In this document: in pieces, positions 10,673 to 22,860 of the stretch
Layout: every line of letters starts with the position of its first letter
Position numbering within the stretch: position 1 is the first letter of the stretch
DNA from: Cunninghamia lanceolata
Taxonomy: Eukaryota > Streptophyta > Pinopsida > Cupressales > Cupressaceae
Direction: 5' to 3'
DNA: 64,000 nt
Assembly: GCA_027924645.1 (NCBI GenBank)
Contig: BSBN01001807.1
Coordinates: forward strand, 14,216,001 to 14,280,000
Made by a program: the position numbers and the translations under genes
The notes under the pieces: generated by a model
What the model saw: the letters and a program-made list of their open reading frames with translations, nothing else
Databases searched by the model: none
What the model was told of the DNA's origin: nothing

Positions 10673-12051
10673 TGTTATGTCAAAAAAGTGCACCCTTGGG
10701 GGCTTTTTCCTATTAAGATTTAGCTCATGGATCTTTAAATTGAATTTAGAGCATCTTGCATGATAATTTAGACTCTTGATGAGAAAACCCTTTGGCCTTG
10801 TGACAAATGGGACCTAAGAGGGACTATTTTAATGATCACAGAACAAAGACAGGGGGTGGACATGGGCATTAGTGCCCTAGTCCAACCTTATTTTGGGTCT
10901 ACCCTAAATTCAAATGTTAGGTTTGTGACCGTTATTTGGGTCCCAAGCCAACATCATAAGTTTTAATTATGAAATTCTTGGCAGGAATCTTTGTAGTTTT
11001 ATTTAAAAGCACATGTAGGTTATCATTTTGAAACTAGAAGATGATTGTGAACTTTATGCATACTTGAGATTTTTATGACATCATTGTGTTGCAGAGTAGA
11101 GCATTGTTATTGTGTTTGTTCTGCAGGTTGGATTACATATTCTCCTCATGGCATTGAAGAGCATCTTCCTTCCATGAGAGCTTCATCATCAAGGTGACAT
11201 CTATTGTGTTTTATCATCATTATCATTTAGATTTTTATCTCTATCCCGCAAGGATACACAATCTCTCTAATAACATTTTTCGAAAGACTTGAATGTCTCT
11301 CTGGGGCTTGACCGAGGCAAGCCCCTAAACACCACAACCCCTTCCTACACTCCTTGTGATTGCAGCTTACACATATTGGATCTGGAGAAAGTGGAGTTGT
11401 ATAGAAGATTAGAGGACACTGAAGATTTGGGATCTGAAAAGAAGTGGATACTGTGTGAGATTTTAGGACACGGGTGCTATCAACATTGTCCTCCACATCT
11501 GAAGCTACAGAATTAGAATGGACAATGATAATTAGGATTTGTAGAGCTTCCAACATCTGGTAGAAGATTCCTCAGTGGACTAGGATGCCATCAATAGTGT
11601 CCTTTGCATCTGAATTGCCAGAAACTAAAGGTATAGTGGAGATCAGTATTGGAAGGAGATTAGGATTCTATAGAAAAAAGCTACATCATTGACTTGGGTG
11701 CCATCACCATTGTCCCTGAGATTTCTATTTTCCAGACTGTGAAAAATAATGAGTTAAGGTTCTCTACCCTTTGTCTTATTTCAATAGCATCTATCGTAAT
11801 TTGTAGATTTACTTACTGTTTTGCTTAAATTAGGGTTTCAAGAGCATAAGAGCATTAATTAGAGACATTGTATGATAACTTCTAAATTTCCCAGCTTCCC
11901 TTGTGGCATTCCAACCTGATAGGTGACTCTCCTCTCAAGTGGAGAGGCAACTCAGTTGAAAATCCCTTAGAATGTTTAGTGGAAAGGAAGATTCAAACTA
12001 AAACCCCCATACAACAAATAACAACCTTACCTCCTTTTTCACCATTAAACA
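10673..12051 (+). mobile_element. 3' LTR of element B
   Basis: 1379 bp, TGTTATG...TTAAACA, a direct repeat of 5520-6784, followed by the CAAAC target duplication at 12052. It includes a segment of about 110 bp (11500-11610) that is missing from the 5' copy. Confidence 0.85.
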
Positions 12052-12117
12052 CAAACAATATTTGAAATAATTAAATGACATAAGATTTACAAGGTTGATG
12101 ACACCTTAATCCTAACA
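12052..12117 (-). mobile_element. start of the 3' LTR of copia element A2 (minus), split by element B
   Basis: On the minus strand the sequence reads TGTTAGGATTAAGG from 12117 leftward, directly after a CAAGTGGGAGAA polypurine tract. Only 66 bases remain on this side of element B. The LTR continues to the left of 5520. Bases 12052-12056 are the right copy of the CAAAC target duplication. Confidence 0.7.
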
Positions 12118-12129
12118 TTCTCCCACTTG
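12118..12129 (-). promoter_or_regulatory. polypurine tract of copia element A2
   Basis: CAAGTGGGAGAA on the minus strand abuts TGTTAGG. This junction is common in plant Ty1/copia elements. Confidence 0.75.
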
Positions 12130-12229
12130 ATATCATACATTGTAAATACATCTATACGAAAAGAAAAATAAATTAAATATAGGATACAAGACCTATGGCC
12201 TCCCTACACCAAGAAAAAATTTTAGTACT

Positions 12230-14481
12230 CACAAGTTTCGTAAGAAAATATACAACATTTTTCTTAGTTGTCAACCTTCCTCAACATAATCTTATCTATT
12301 TTCAATCATTTCCTAAACAAAGTGGTACTATACATCCACATGCTTTGTTCAAGCATGATAGATAGGATTCTTCACTAAATAGATTGCACTTTGACTATCA
12401 CAACGAATCTAAATTATCTTGCAATCAAAACCAATACCTACACACAATCTCTATAACTATACTACCTCCTTGGAGATGTGGGTAACAACCATATACTCTA
12501 TTTTGGTGGTGGATAAAGTAAATACATGTTGTCTCTTACTCATCCAAATCACTGTATCGCCAAACAAAGTAAACACATAGCCTCTAGTGGACCTCTGACT
12601 ATCCAAATCATACGCCCAATCTGCATCAAAAAAACCCTATATGTCTAATGTATTATTCAATACCAAAAAAAACCAACCAATAATTAGAAATATCACATAA
12701 ATAACTAAGTACCCTCTTCACATAATTATAATTCTCTCTACTAGGGCTATACATAGACATAAACCTACTCGATAATCCCATTACTTGGTCAATATCTGGC
12801 ATAGTACAAACTGTTGTATACATATCCTCAAAATCATCTTCACACTCGGGACATATATATCAAGTAAGCTTAGTGCCAACTAGTAAAGGAATTCCAAAAG
12901 ATTTCTATGTTCACAATCCCTCCTATATTCATTCCTAATATGACCTTTTTCCCCCTCGATCCTTCATGTCCAATGATTTTGAAATTGATTTTTCATCTCA
13001 CTAGTCATACCCTTGGTGTTACTAAAAACATGTCATCCATATATGAGGAAACAATTAGTATATGATCATCAATACATGTAATGTAAACACAATAATCCTC
13101 TTCATTTCTTACAAAACCTAACTTAAAAATAAATTAATGAAATTTTGATACCACATCTGAGGTGATTGTTTCAAACTATAAAGAGACTAGTTTAAGTTGC
13201 AAACCAAGTGTTCCTTCTCTTTTACCTCAAAATCTTTAGGCTATTAAATATAAATTTCCTCTTCTAGATCCCTATGCAAAAATGTAGTTTTAACATCCAT
13301 TTTCTCAGTTTCAAAATCATTAACAACAACTAGGGATAAAATAAATCTAATTGAGGATAATTTAGCAATAGGAGAATTTTTTTAACCAAAATCAACTCCC
13401 TCTCTGGGTGTAGCCCTTGGTCGCTAGTTTGTCCTTGTTTTTCTCTAATGAACCATCTGCTCCAAATTTCTTCTTATAGACCCATTTACAACCAATGGCT
13501 TTCCTTTCTTTGGGAAAGTAAACAAGATCCCATGTATCACATGAATCTAAAGCCATCATCTCCTCCTACAGGTCTCGTTGTCAAGACTCACTATCATAAA
13601 AAAGATTAGCTTCTCTATAGAATCTAGGTGCATTGTTAGTACTTAACAAATCAAATACACAACAAAAATTTGCTGGGATATACTTGTCAACTATATTTCA
13701 TTCTCTTGTGGATCTGCTTAAGGGTGAAGTAAGGGATTCTTCTTATTCCTCTTGTTCTTCTATATGCTCAACCTCTCTCGAGACTTTAGGGTCATCAAAA
13801 TAAGAACTCCCACTTCAACCCTCTTCTTCCTCTTCATCCTCAAATCGATCATTTTGTTCTTCCACACATGTATCTTCTTGCTTCAATTCAAATGCATTGT
13901 ATTTTCCCTTCTTTCTGTTTGTACTATTCAAGAATAGAAATAGATTTTTTCTCCTTGAAAATAACATCTCTAGAAAAGACAACTTTCAAGGTTAGGGGAT
14001 TCCAAAGATTATAGCCTATAACAATCTCAACATATCCAATAAAGATGCATTTTTGTGCTTTTGGATCCAACTTAGTCCATTTTTATTTAGACACGTGAGA
14101 ACAAAAGCCTCATAACCAAAAATCCTTAAATGTGAAATATAAGGTTTCTTACCTGTCCACACTTCATAATGTATTGAATCAAGAGTCACACAAAGAGATC
14201 TATTAAGAAAGTAACAAGAAGTACTCATAGCTTCTACTTAAAAGAATCTATCCAATTATGCACCACTTATCATACTTCTAGTCATTCTTTACATGTTAAG
14301 GTTTGATTCATCTTTTTTACCACCCCATTCTAGTGAGGTGTATATGGAGTAGTCTTTTGCCTGATTATACCTACATACTTGCAAAACTCATCAAATTCCT
14401 CAGAACAATATTCCCCTCCATTGTCAGATCTCAAAAATTTTATCTTATGATCTGATTACTTTTCTACTATGGCTTGACATT
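12230..14481 (-). pseudogene. Ty1/copia pol remnant: integrase, RT, RNase H
   Basis: Read on the minus strand from 14481 to 12230, degraded by stops and frameshifts. The integrase C-terminal region lies at about 13950-14250, with VWTGKKPYISHLRIFG and KLDPKAQKCIFIGY motifs. The N-terminal RT block is at about 13400-13540 (WDLVYFPKERKAIGCKWVYK). The RNase H region is at about 12360-12640, with DADWAYDLDSQRSTRGYVF, an LSTTKIEYM strand and CDSQSAICLVKNP. The order integrase-RT-RNase H identifies Ty1/copia rather than gypsy. The 5' part (gag, protease, integrase core) is missing because the sequence is cut at 14481 by an L1 insertion. It was a replication enzyme polyprotein and is clearly dead. 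Confidence 0.8.
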
Positions 14482-16217
14482 CTTTTTTTTAATTGGTAAA
14501 TTGTAGGCTTGGGGACTGTTCCCTTTGAATTAAAATTACCAAAGTTTAACATACATAATTAACTATTCCATCTCAGCTATAAGTGCTGCAGAAAAATAAT
14601 GATCAAGTGGCTAACCCAAACCTTGAATAAAACTATTTGTACCTATCCTCCTAAAATGCATTAGACACATAAACAAGGATGCAACAAATTAATTTCCACC
14701 AATCATATAACTTTCGAAGAGGCCATAAAAAGGCACCTATTATTTATTGTTTCTCCATGATCTATGGGTGATTTTGTTCTACATTTATAGTGGAGAAAAG
14801 GTGCATATTGAACAATAGCTCCTATTTTTTTCTTTTACTTTGCACCATTGTCTGATTGCCTTTTGACACCCCCGCTCCATCCATATCATCTAGTTTCTCT
14901 AAATGATTTTCTTTACCCCCAAGAGACAAAATTTTTAAACTCTCTGTCTGAACACCAAAATTCTCATTTGACTTAGGATCCAAAGAATCTTTAACACTAA
15001 TCCTTCTATCCGGAGATTATGCCACAATCTCACTCAATGTATCCTATAAATCATTTGGTGCATCCCTTTGGTTACCTACCCTACTACTCGAAGCCACGAG
15101 GGCTTGATCAGACTGGTGAGAAACTTATTTCTCCACTAAATAGTGATGAGGGGAGACATTTTTCTACCAAGTAGCTTGATTGTCCTTTCTTCGCTTTAAA
15201 CAATAAGCAGTAATGTGGCCGGTGTTGAAGCATCTATGACATCGAAAGGGTAAACCCTCAAAATCTAGCATATGACTCCAACACCTGTCAACAAATTTTA
15301 GGGAGATATCTGCTAGAAGATCTTTGGTAATATCCATCTCCACCAATATATGGGCATAGGTGGTGCACAGATAGTTTGAAGAGCCCTTATCCACCCCTAA
15401 ACAAATCCCCAGTGAGTTACATATAGCTTCAAAGAAGGAATCCAACAAGAATTGTAATGGAAGACTCGATAGTCTTACCCTGATTGGAGTAGCATTGAAA
15501 GATCCAGAGATAGGGTTGAAAGAAGGGTGCCATGGTTTCAACATGGGAAAGAACTTCTCATAAAACCACTTTTAGTCACATAAAATTTTGTTTCCATCTC
15601 TAACATTGTCGAATGCCATTACAAAAAACCTCGTGCACAGGGGTAGATTTGAGTGTCCCCCTCCAAAAGGTAGTCATAGGTGGCTTTTATCCATTGATGT
15701 AGCTCAAAAAGGCTTAGCCAAAAACCTTTGAATCTCCCAACCAAACCCATATTCATGAAATATTCTTAATTCTTAGCCACTTCTTTGCAAATTGTCTCTC
15801 CAAAAATCACAGATGGTGAAGATTTGGCCCGTTGGAGGGGCAGGGCTGTAGAGGCCCACTCACCAACACCCTCTTGCTGATTCTTATTTGTAACCTTCCC
15901 CATCAAACCTAACATAGGTCGGTCTCCCTTCCCTTGGCCATCTTCTTGCAACTGGAAACCCCCAGTGAAATTCTTATTTGTTCGCCACCTACCAAAAGAA
16001 TCCCTAGCCTCTGTGGCATCATAAACTTTAGCAACAAGTTTTTTACCATCCAATCCATTTCCAAAAGTACTTGCACTGGAGATCCTAACACCCTTCTTGT
16101 ATAAATCATCTACCACACATCATCCCAGTGATCACATATTTTGAGGAAGGAAAGCATGTAGAAGTGGTTGTTGAAGCAGAGGAGGGTTTCACTAAAAAGT
16201 TTAGAAGGACTCCTTAA
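14482..16217 (-). mobile_element. L1-type LINE remnant with ORF1 only
   Basis: Minus orientation. The 3' end is marked by a T run at 14483-14490 (poly-A tail on the minus strand) next to TTTACCAATT, similar to the TTACCGATC ends of plant L1 elements. It contains ORF1-type coding (15164-15544 and a weaker region at 15766-16116) but no endonuclease or RT. It is either internally deleted or a non-autonomous derivative. The 5' side stops at the gypsy LTR beginning at 16218. Confidence 0.6.
15164..15544 (-). pseudogene. L1 ORF1 fragment: DUF4283-like domain plus zinc knuckle
   Basis: A 126-residue open piece on the minus strand. Its start, PWHPSFNPISGSFNATPI, followed by VRLSSLPLQFL, matches the linker and RNA-binding region of plant L1 ORF1 proteins (pattern PW.PSF.P....F..TPVW.RL..LPL). 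It ends in FRCHRCFNTGHITAYC, a perfect C-x2-C-x4-H-x4-C zinc knuckle. The family binds element RNA in the ribonucleoprotein used for target-primed reverse transcription. The piece is truncated at both ends relative to full ORF1 and has no neighbouring ORF2. Confidence 0.7.
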
Positions 16218-17449
16218 TGATGCAGGCTTGGGAGCGACATTCCTTCCAAATAGTAGTGAAGATGAGGAAATCAAGATTGCATAAAAACATCAAAATGAAA
16301 GCAAATAAACAAGATTTATACCTTCCTATGCAATCCTAGCTCCTCTCTCTTTGATAAGGTAAAGGACTTTGCACCTTTAAACCCTAGCTTCACCCAAACT
16401 ATGGATTGAAATGTGAAATGCTCCTAATTTTCAATGCAAATTTCACCATAGCCTAGCTAAAATGGAGATGATGGAGAGAAATTTGAGCATAGTAAGATTA
16501 CTCTAAAATTGGATGATGAAATGGCTTGTGAAGGCTTGTATTTATAGGCAAATTGGAGAGGATTTTGATCCAATGGTGGAGATTGATTGTTGAGATCAAG
16601 GGATGAGATTGATTGTGAGATGGAGGGCTAGGATTTGATAAACAAGATTGGATGGTGGAGAATTTAAAAATGAATCTTTTATTCATTTTGAGGAGGACTT
16701 AGCATTAAATGTGATTTAGATATATGAGGAAATTTAAAATTAATTTCCTTGGGATGAGATGGAAATAAAAATTACATTTTATGTGGAACTGTGAAGGTCC
16801 AAGTCCACACATGTACATTTTTAGGATCTTACATTTGTAAGCTAAAAAAGAGGAATGTTTTTATCATGAAAATGGTAAAAATGAGCTGGAGTGTTCATGT
16901 ATGTTTTGAAAATTTTAATTTGTGGGTGTGGGAGAAGGTGTTAAACATGATTTGACCAAGTTAATCAAGGTGATTAGCTTAGTTAATGTGGCTGGAAAAA
17001 ATTAGTGAATGAGGTAATCAGGGCTTCGAATTAATTAAATAATGATTTATTTAATTAATCCAAGTCTAGCGGTCATGTAGGCTAGAGTAGATAATTAAAT
17101 AATAGTTATTTAATCAACTAGGTTAGGGATAGGCTAATGAGTAGGGTTGATTAATCAAATAAGTATGATTTATCTAATTAATTAGGTTTAATGAGATAGA
17201 CAAATTAAATAAATAAATATTTGACATATTTATTTAATTAATTGGGATAATGTTAGTAAGGTATAACAATTGAATTAATCAAATTAATTCAATTTTAGGG
17301 GTTAATTGATGAAGAATGGATGAATGATTTTAGGGTTAGATGAGGTAATTAATTAAATAGAAATTTAATTAATTAATTGGATGAAGAATTAGTGTTGTGA
17401 ATGATGTTGAAAGGCAGTTAGATGGTTAAGACATATTTAGGTTTCTACA
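16218..17449 (-). mobile_element. 3' LTR of a Ty3/gypsy element (minus)
   Basis: On the minus strand the LTR starts TGTAGAAACC at 17449, directly after a purine tract, and I place its end at GCCTGCATCA (16218). Length is about 1.23 kb. The start is well supported; the end is inferred from the TG/CA rule and the change of sequence character. The first 430 bases hold a series of AT-rich palindromes. The second LTR is not in the window. Confidence 0.55.
17020..17400. repeat. cluster of AT-rich palindromes in gypsy LTR
   Basis: Self-complementary blocks occur every 60-70 bases: ATTAATTAAATAATGATTTATTTAATTAAT near 17030 (arms ATTAATTAAAT/ATTTAATTAAT), then similar ones near 17092, 17155, 17205, 17275 and 17350. 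Each is separated by a less AT-rich spacer. Confidence 0.6.
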
Positions 17450-17465
17450 TTTTCCTCTCTTTGAC
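17450..17465 (-). promoter_or_regulatory. polypurine tract of gypsy element
   Basis: The minus strand reads GGTCAAAGAGAGGAAA directly before TGTAGAAACC. The purine run and adjacency to TG support the LTR start. Confidence 0.6.
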
Positions 17466-20269
17466 CTGGAGTCATGACCTAGTAGGGATATGGCATCAAG
17501 TCAAAGAATTTTCCCTAGCTGCTGGGAAGGAATGAAATAGATGAGGGATGCCCCCTCGAGAGATCAAGTGAAAAAATTAAAAAAATTTAGGTGATCTCTC
17601 GAAAGGAGGAAATGGTGGTGAAAATGGATAGAGTATAAAAAAATAGGTGGACTGGAAGAAAATAGGTGAAAAAGGTTAAAGTTTGCACTCTAGGGAAAGA
17701 AAAAAGTGTTGGAGGATGACTTGATTTCTATTACTCAACGTTTGTATATTGGTGTAGAGGCATGGCTAGATGATGATATCCATATGTCATTTACATTTTA
17801 AGATCGATACTTGATGGGATGAGGGGATCATACTATTGATAGGTATATCCCCTCGTGAGTGATGAGGCAATTTGGGCTATGCCAGGACTTTCCCCAAGCC
17901 ATGGTGATTTTTGGGAGGATGCCACAAGATGTGAGATGTGTAGAGAAAAACTAATGGGTTGTAGACTTAAATAAAATTCAAGGGTAAACCTATCTGAATA
18001 GTCCACTCTATCATTGCATTCCTACATTGAATTATTGACCAAGGAACGTAAGCTTATGATGATGCTTGCATTATATATGCCTTCAAGGCTCATTTCTATC
18101 CTAAACTAACTCATACAGACTTATTCTAATTATCCTAATTTACTGAAGTTCACAGAAATGTAATAACAACAAAAATAGTTAAAAATCCAGTTGCTATGGG
18201 TATCTTCAGCATAAGCTGAAGATAACTATATTCAACAGAGGATTATAGAATTAAATCAAAATACACATAATGATAAAAGAACTAACACTAACCTCTGGAG
18301 GACTTAAAAAATACACTCTATTCATGAATCACAACTTCTACAAATAGCGATCAAGATATCTTACTCATTCCGCAATGCAATTTTATAAAATAACATGAAA
18401 CAGTTTTAACTAGAAATGCATAAATAAATAAGAAAATATATGGAGTGAGGGTTAGTACCTTCAGGGACTAGCTTAGGGAACTATCTCACTTAATCTGGAA
18501 ACTAAATCTACTTTAGATTCTCATAACACATAGTTGTATTCACTTCATATCAGAAACATGCTCTTTTCATATTGTATTCAATAAAACATGTCTGGATATT
18601 TCAACATAAAAACATACTAACTATTGAGCAACTATAAAAATAAACTAACTTGGAAAGAAAAACTAACTTACCATCGAACCCATCCCTCCTAACTTCTACA
18701 AAAATAGGAGAGTACGATGTTGGTCAACTAACTTGATCATCAATTCATCCCTAGATATCAGGGTATAGGTTCAAGATCAATTTATTAATCTACTAAAACA
18801 AAGGAAGTAGAGTTCCATTCAAACAAAAATTCCTATTCAACGGCTCATGGATGAAAACACATAAGATGCGATTAGAATCCTAGAACAAATCTTCTTCTTC
18901 TCTTGTATTTATTCTTCCATGATGATCATGTTTACCTTCAGCTGGTGCTTGACTATGACTTCCTTCAATGCTCTATCTTGCAATGTGCTATGAATTCTTC
19001 TCTCCTTAATGCTACTAACTTGCTGCTGCATAGGGTTAATCCATAAAACATATGCATACAAAATAGCCTTCATAATTAATCTATAAAATCTCATTTATAT
19101 ACATACATACTTATGTCTAACTCATGCAATTGACAAATATTATCACCATGTTTCATATTGGTAGATTAGGTTTAAGGTTTGCAAAATATATATATATAAG
19201 ACAACATACTATGGCGGTAATAGAAAAGTATCTAAAATATCATAGGTATAAAGTCTTGAAGCATAAGAAATAGCATAAAAGAAGTCAACATTTGAACCCA
19301 TCAAGATGGCCAGCACAAATACATACCCAGGTGGCTATACAAGATTTTGGTGCACTGTAGCCATCGCAATGGGACTGGAGGAGCACGATGATCAATTCAA
19401 GGAGTACTCCATACAATAACTGATGGCGGGGAGTGTGGAGATCGATATGTTTGATGGATCTTGCTGTAGAGCCTAATTTCACTATGGAGGAGGGGAGGAG
19501 GGAGAGGAGGGGGATGAGGTATGAGTCGAGTATGTTATGGAGGAGGTGCTCGTGGAAGAGGGTGATGGGATTGGAGTGTTGGCTATGGAAGTAGTGGGAA
19601 AGGTAGGCGTGAGAGGATGGTGTTGGAAGCAGCGGGGTCCCCGGTAGCAGCCAACATCCCAGTAGGTACCTCAATAGGCACTTGTTCAATAGGTAGAGAG
19701 AGGGCAGATGCCACCACCATAAGCATTGCAGTAGCAGCAACAGCCACAGCCACAGCCACCTCCATAACCACAACAACCATCTCAGCAGCCACAAAAGCCA
19801 TAGTAGCAACATCCGGATCTCCTACCGACTCAGTCAAGGGGTCATCAGCCCAGGGTTGATATTTTAGACTTTGATGTATTTTGGCCCTTGAGGCATTGTG
19901 TATCATGACATGTATGATTATTCTTTGAGCGATGTATATTTTGGTGGCAATGTATATGCATTTATGGTTATGGTTCTTTTATGGTATAATGTTTATGATG
20001 TGAAGTATTTATGGATGTTTATGATGACGGTTTTATGGTTCCATGATTTTTATGGATTATGATGATGTAGATGTATGTTATGATGTTTATGGTTTATGTT
20101 GTGATGGATGTATGCATTATGCGTGGACTTATGATTATGTAGATGTTATGGATTATGATGATGTAGATCGATAGATAGATAGATATATGTTATGATGATG
20201 TTTGTGGATGTTATTATGGATGCATTTTCTATTCATGGATGGATGTTATGTATTTGGATTATGATGTGG
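17466..20269. other. long non-coding interior of gypsy element
   Basis: No supported gene between the 3' LTR and the integrase. The stretch 19400-19860 is unusually purine- and GC-rich with GGA/GAG runs and a CAGC/CACAGC run (19725-19760). Its open frames on both strands (19285-19906) are low-complexity Leu/Trp or Ala/Thr translations and I do not call them. From 20000 to 20220, TATGATGATGTTTATGG-like microsatellite drift dominates. Some of this may be separate insertions whose borders I cannot see. Confidence 0.5.
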
Positions 20270-20410
20270 ATAATGGAATATATGCTCAGATTAATAAACA
20301 TATATTATGTATGGATGAAAATGAAATGGAATATATACTTAGATTAATAAACATATATTATTGTAGATAGAATATATGGTTAGATTAATAAACATATATT
20401 ATGTGTGGAT
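20270..20410 (+). repeat. three copies of an AGATTAATAAACATATATTA repeat
   Basis: The 20-base block AGATTAATAAACATATATTA follows GAATATAT-type sequence at about 20289, 20340 and 20382. Copies 1 and 3 are followed by ATG(T)ATGGATGAAAATGAAATGG, which leads into the minisatellite to the right. Confidence 0.75.
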
Positions 20411-20965
20411 GAAAATGAAATGGGTACTTAATGGATAAATGACTAATGGATAATGAAATGAGTAAATGATTAATGGAAAATGAAATGGATAAATGATTAA
20501 TGGATAATGAAATGGATAAATGATTAATGGAAAATGAAATGGATAAATGATTAATAGATAATGAAATAGACATGTAATGGATAATGAAATGGATTAAATG
20601 ATTAATGGCTAATGAAATGGTTAAATAATTAATGGATAATGAAATGGAGAAATGATTAATCGATAATGAAATGGTTAAATGATTAATGGCTAATGAAATG
20701 GATAAATGATAAAATAGTTAATGGATAACAGTAATATGGATGGATAAATGGATAAATGAATGTGTAATGGTTGATGTAATGGAATGGTAAAATGATTAAT
20801 GGATAAATGATAAAGTAGTAAATGGATAATGGTAATATGGATGGATAAATGATAATGATTTAATGAATGTGTAATGGTAAAGGATAATGGAATGGTAAAA
20901 TGATTAATGGTGAAATGCAAATGGAAAATGATGAATGATTAATGGATAAATGATAATGAGATGGG
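20411..20965 (+). repeat. minisatellite of about 28 bp (ATGATTAATGGATAATGAAATGGATAA)
   Basis: About 20 imperfect units built from AATGATTAATGG, ATAATGAAATGG and ATAAATG modules fill some 550 bases. Periods of about 28 and multiples of it are evident by eye. The minus-strand open frames over it (Ile/Asn/His/Ser repeats) are artefacts of the repeat. Confidence 0.85.
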
Positions 20966-21039
20966 TAATGGGATGGGTTGATGAGATGGTTATATGTCAC
21001 GATACATTGTGATTTTTTTGAACCATGGGCAATGGGGTT

Positions 21040-21175
21040 GGGGTAGGTTTGTGGATAGTTAGGATAGATTTAGGGATGGTTGGGAAAGGTTTAGGGATGG
21101 TTAGGATAGGTTTAGGGGTGGTTGAGAAAGGTTTAGGGATGGTTGGAAAGGTTTAGGGATGGTTGGGATAGGGAA
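21040..21175 (+). repeat. short tandem repeat GGTTTAGGGATGGTTGGGAAA
   Basis: About six imperfect copies of a 20-21 base unit. It contains TTTAGGG heptamers, but they are spaced rather than contiguous, so it is not a telomere array. Confidence 0.75.
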
Positions 21176-22860
21176 TACTAGGTCACTAGATGCCATATTG
21201 TTAAAGGGGGTTTGTTGGGATGAATGAAGTGATAGAATATGCAGGGTGGATTTGAAATGTTATGAGGTAGGGGGTTTGTTAGAGTGGTTAAATGGATGGG
21301 GTTTTAATGCTGAATCTAGATAGTGTGTTTGATGGTTGGTGATAGAAAGGGGGATAGGTAAGCTAGGCTAAGTACTTGCATTGACATAATTGAGAGAATT
21401 TTGAAAATTATTATAGAAAAAGGGGATATTTTCACCAAGGTATGAAAAGACCAAGGTGATGCTATATATCTATTTTTGCATGGACTAGACCCATAAACAA
21501 TAGGTTGTTCTCATGCATGCCCAAGGTAGTATAACCTTGCCTAGATGAGGGAATGGGACTCATAGAATAAGTTATTTACTACATAGAAGGAATGATTAAC
21601 CTTATATGCAAATGGGAAACAATATGCTAGAACTGACCCTACATTTTCTAGATATGAATACCAAATTCTTGGAGTAATGAAATCAACCCAGAAGCACTGC
21701 ATACAAAATAATGACCATGCCTCATTCTAGGTTTTTTCCACCATGTACCATGATATAGTAAGATCAAGGTATCTTTGTAATAATTCCTAAGATGAGATAA
21801 AAGATAAAAATCAATAATAAAAAAGACCAATGAATCATACAAACAACCATTGTATCTCTTGCCAAGATAAGTGTTGATATGATGATGGATTCTGCCTATT
21901 GTAGGAACGATATATCCATTAAGGTGAGAATCAATTGGATGTTGTTGGATAAATTTTGAAAGGTGGGAAAAAGGATAGTAGGCCAGTTGTTGTGATTATG
22001 ATTGGTTTGTTGATTGATGATTTTTGCGTAAGATGTGATGTTTTGGGAGTATGCTTAGTTTGTGTATTGTTTGTTTGGATTTAGTAAGCTCAGGGGATAG
22101 GGACCATACAAATGGGCTAGATGGGTGCATCTTTTGTACTTGACTACTAGATACTTCCTTTGTATTTTAGGCTGCCTACATACCTTGTGTCCATGGGATC
22201 AAGGCACTTTAAGATGTGGGTGGTGATGAATATGTAGTTCTGGTTTGACTTGATGATGTGGGAATGGTTCGAGATAGATGGTGTTGGATAATGATGTGTT
22301 AAGTGGTTTGGATAAGTGTGATGATGATGTGGAATTACTTTTGGGGCTTTTGTAATTTTTGATTTTCTGGGGGTTTTCTGGATTTTTCATTATTTCTAGA
22401 TTTTGTTGGTTTCCTTTTTTTTTTTTTTTTTTTTTTTGATGTTTTTGGGTTTTTTTGAGTTTTTAAGCTATAAAAAGAGCATACAAGGATCCTCTTTCCA
22501 TGGATTAGCCTTGGGTGGGATGAAGGACTATGGGGTGATTGAATGTTTTAGAATTTCAAGCCATGGGATGTATGTGATATGGAATGTTATGATGTATAAG
22601 AGGACTTATTAGATGGTAGAACCGACCACTACACATGGAGCCTAAGATAGATTTTCACCATGGTACTTATCCAGGGCATCACCGAAGTGATTTTCACCAT
22701 TGGACAACTTTATTGCACTCAAGTTTTTTCTTGATTTTTTGATTTTATTATATTTTTTGATTTGGGATACTCAATGGGCTATGCACAAAACTTTTTCAAG
22801 TGCAGGATGTCGATAGGCTCATCTAGAGGCTATCCCTCAAGTGTTGTAAGCTAGTAAGCT
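21176..22860. other. non-coding interior of gypsy element
   Basis: No gene recognised. A T run sits at about 22418-22438. TTTTCACCA-AGGT phrases recur near 21433 and 22656, suggesting diverged duplication. Confidence 0.45.

Larger units (their letters stand above)
5520..12051 (+). mobile_element. structurally complete non-autonomous LTR retrotransposon (element B)
   Basis: A full element of about 6.5 kb on the plus strand, nested in a copia 3' LTR. It has two LTRs (5520-6784 and 10673-12051), a primer site starting TGG three bases after the 5' LTR, a purine tract AAAGTGGGGGCTAAA abutting the 3' LTR, and an exact 5 bp target duplication CAAAC. The interior (3.9 kb) encodes only a degenerate gag/protease-like frame. 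I see no RT, RNase H or integrase, so it must have used enzymes from another element. Three sets of tandem repeats lie in its non-coding interior. The two LTRs differ by scattered substitutions and a roughly 110 bp indel, so the insertion is not recent. Confidence 0.85.

Noticed and set aside
19285..19906. Leu/Trp-rich and Ala/Thr-rich ORFs of 80-175 residues
   Set aside because: Translations of purine-rich and CAC/AGC low-complexity DNA.
20385..20920. Ile/Asn/His/Ser repeat proteins on the minus strand
   Set aside because: Direct translation of the minisatellite.
21040..21175. TTTAGGG heptamers suggesting an interstitial telomere array
   Set aside because: The heptamers are spaced within a 20-21 base unit and never contiguous.
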